Shown piece by piece: positions 23,075 through 23,948 of a DNA stretch of 23,948 nt. The DNA comes from a virus. The DNA lies in IMG/VR virus record IMGVR_UViG_3300009790_000069, positions 1 to 23,948 of that record; one strand, written 5' to 3'. A model generated the notes under the pieces. It searched no databases. It was not told where the DNA came from and worked only from the letters and a program-made list of their open reading frames with translations. The translations under genes were made by a program, and so were the position numbers. The stretch's first letter is position 1; each line of letters starts with the position of its first letter.

Positions 23075-23500
23075 TTATTTTGAAAGTGTTTCATATGATT
23101 TTGATTTTCTATACCAATTTGGCTTCATAGCTATTTTCTCTGATATCCTTCTTCTTATTATATGTAAATCATTTAGATTTGGCATCCAATCATTATATAA
23201 CCCATTATCTTTAAAAATCTTTGTTGGAAATTTTCTTTCATTATCAGGCCTAAAACCTCTATTTTTCATTTCTGTTATAATGTCTTGATATCTGTTGTTT
23301 AGATACCTTCCTTTATCATAAAAAAAATATACATGCCCCGTATTGAGTGTATATCTTTTACTAATTTTTTCTTTCCTTAAACCAGTCTTACTATTTAATG
23401 TACGATTAAGTGCAGCAGGCACCATAGTAATTTCTCTGTATTCTGCTATCAAGTGTTGGTCTGTTAGTTCGGAGGGGTTTACTATGTTGATTCTAGTCAT
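23075..23500 (-). CDS. denV: Pyrimidine-dimer DNA glycosylase / endonuclease V (DenV)
   Basis: This is the T4 endonuclease V type repair enzyme, which cleaves the glycosyl bond at UV-induced cyclobutane dimers and nicks the backbone. The N-terminus (MTRINIVNPSELTDQHLIAE) closely follows T4 DenV. It keeps Thr2, whose amino group is the nucleophile, and Glu23, the catalytic acid, in AEYRE. The GHVYFFYDKGRYL segment and the C-terminal EKIAMKPNWYR also match the family. At 141 aa it is about the T4 length (138). It is the first gene after a promoter, with a leader of only about a dozen bases and no strong Shine-Dalgarno, so it is probably expressed early by the host polymerase. Confidence 0.94.
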   Translation of the reverse strand: MTRINIVNPSELTDQHLIAEYREITMVPAALNRTLNSKTGLRKEKISKRYTLNTGHVYFFYDKGRYLNNRYQDIITEMKNRGFRPDNERKFPTKIFKDNGLYNDWMPNLNDLHIIRRRISEKIAMKPNWYRKSKSYETLSK

Positions 23501-23518
23501 TATAAATTATTTGTTATA

Positions 23519-23550
23519 CAAATATACGAAAAATATTTGATAATTCCAAA
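23519..23550 (-). promoter_or_regulatory. Bacteroidetes-type promoter TTTG-N20-TATATTTG (before denV)
   Basis: On the minus strand TTTG (23550-23547), a 20-base spacer and TATATTTG (23526-23519) match the Bacteroidetes consensus. The spacer's last 12 bases and the -7 box are identical to those at 19191-19222. The denV ATG is 18 bases further on. Confidence 0.82.
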
Positions 23551-23554
23551 TTAT

Positions 23555-23948
23555 TTAATATGTTTTTTGTGTGAAATCTTCAGGATATTGTTTTTCTTTT
23601 ATATTTTTCATCCAATATCTTACTGCTTCGGTATCATTTTGCCAAAGCTTTTTAATCCTCCAATCAAATGAAGGGTGTAGATAATATGGTTGACCATCTA
23701 ATGCAACATTGTTTTCAGCAGCAGTTACAAGTGGTTCACCCATTTTAGTCAAAGATTCTTTTTCTTCTTTCTTTGTCATCTTTGGTTTAAATAGTTTATC
23801 TACATTAGGCAGTGGCTCTTCCTTTTCAGGTTTCTCATCATATAACTCTCTCTTACGAATTATTTTCTTTTTGTCTACTATACCCCTATCCACTTGTAAA
23901 GCGTTGTTAAACGCAACGACAAGAGTTACTGCAAGTGGGTCGAATACA
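23555..23948 (-). CDS. C-terminal part of a membrane protein, start beyond window
   Basis: The minus-strand frame is open to the right edge. A GTG at 23893 is the first start-like codon inside the window. Upstream of it the frame still encodes a hydrophobic segment (VFDPLAVTLVVAFNNALQ) typical of the last membrane helix in some phage proteins, so the true start is outside. After the helix come a highly charged region (DKKKIIRKRELYDEKPEKEE, KMTKKEEKE) and a C-terminal globular part (GQPYYLHPSFDWRIKKLWQND ... RYWMKNIKEKQYPEDF). I do not recognise the family. It precedes the denV promoter and no hairpin terminator is visible between them. Confidence 0.75.
   Translation of the reverse strand, partial: VFDPLAVTLVVAFNNALQVDRGIVDKKKIIRKRELYDEKPEKEEPLPNVDKLFKPKMTKKEEKESLTKMGEPLVTAAENNVALDGQPYYLHPSFDWRIKKLWQNDTEAVRYWMKNIKEKQYPEDFTQKTY

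Overview
The window reads as a contiguous piece of an AT-rich, T4-like (myovirus) phage genome. Every gene I can support lies on the minus strand, so transcription runs from right to left. The T4-type markers are a gp25 and gp6 baseplate-wedge pair, a gp5-like spike, a gp55-like late sigma factor, a DenV-type pyrimidine-dimer glycosylase and a phage ThyA. Two intergenic regions carry the promoter form TTTG-N20-TATATTTG, which matches the Bacteroidetes housekeeping consensus (TTG/TTTG, about 20 bases, TAnnTTTG). I therefore infer a Bacteroidetes, probably flavobacterial, host. The auxiliary gene set (peptide deformylase, NodU-type carbamoyltransferase, sugar-nucleotide-like enzymes) is typical of aquatic T4-like phages. 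The host and habitat are inferences.

Right part (about 23948 to 15914), in transcription order: the tail end of a membrane protein; a promoter; denV; a 46-residue membrane protein; thyA; a short RmlC-like cupin; a cytidylyltransferase; a methyltransferase; an 80-residue unknown; peptide deformylase; and two small unknowns. A second, near-identical promoter then precedes an exported lytic-transglycosylase-like protein, a membrane-anchored coiled-coil protein, the gp55-like sigma factor and a large carbamoyltransferase. Genes here overlap by a few bases or abut.

Middle (15914 to 15304): the only sizeable non-coding stretches. One holds a candidate structured small RNA of about 115 nt ending in a strong terminator. 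A second terminator follows a 78-residue holin-sized membrane protein. The same 9-mer (ATATTTATA on the transcribed strand) occurs in three intergenic gaps in front of the small RNA and two virion genes, and is a candidate late-promoter element.

Left part (15304 to 1): a virion and baseplate operon. It runs: a coiled-coil protein, a gp5-like spike without a lysozyme domain, a proline-rich protein with a possible carbohydrate-binding tail, an assembly-type protein, gp25, gp6, a DNRLRE/CBM96-like beta protein, a coiled-coil plus beta protein, a basic proline-rich structural protein, and a giant protein of at least 1949 residues that runs off the left edge. Several junctions use TAATG stop-start overlaps, which suggests coupled translation in stoichiometric order.

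I see no tRNA, CRISPR array, insertion sequence or integrase. The least-described parts are the giant baseplate or adhesin protein with its protamine-like N-terminus, the promoter-RNA-terminator unit, and the scattered surface- or nucleotide-sugar enzymes.
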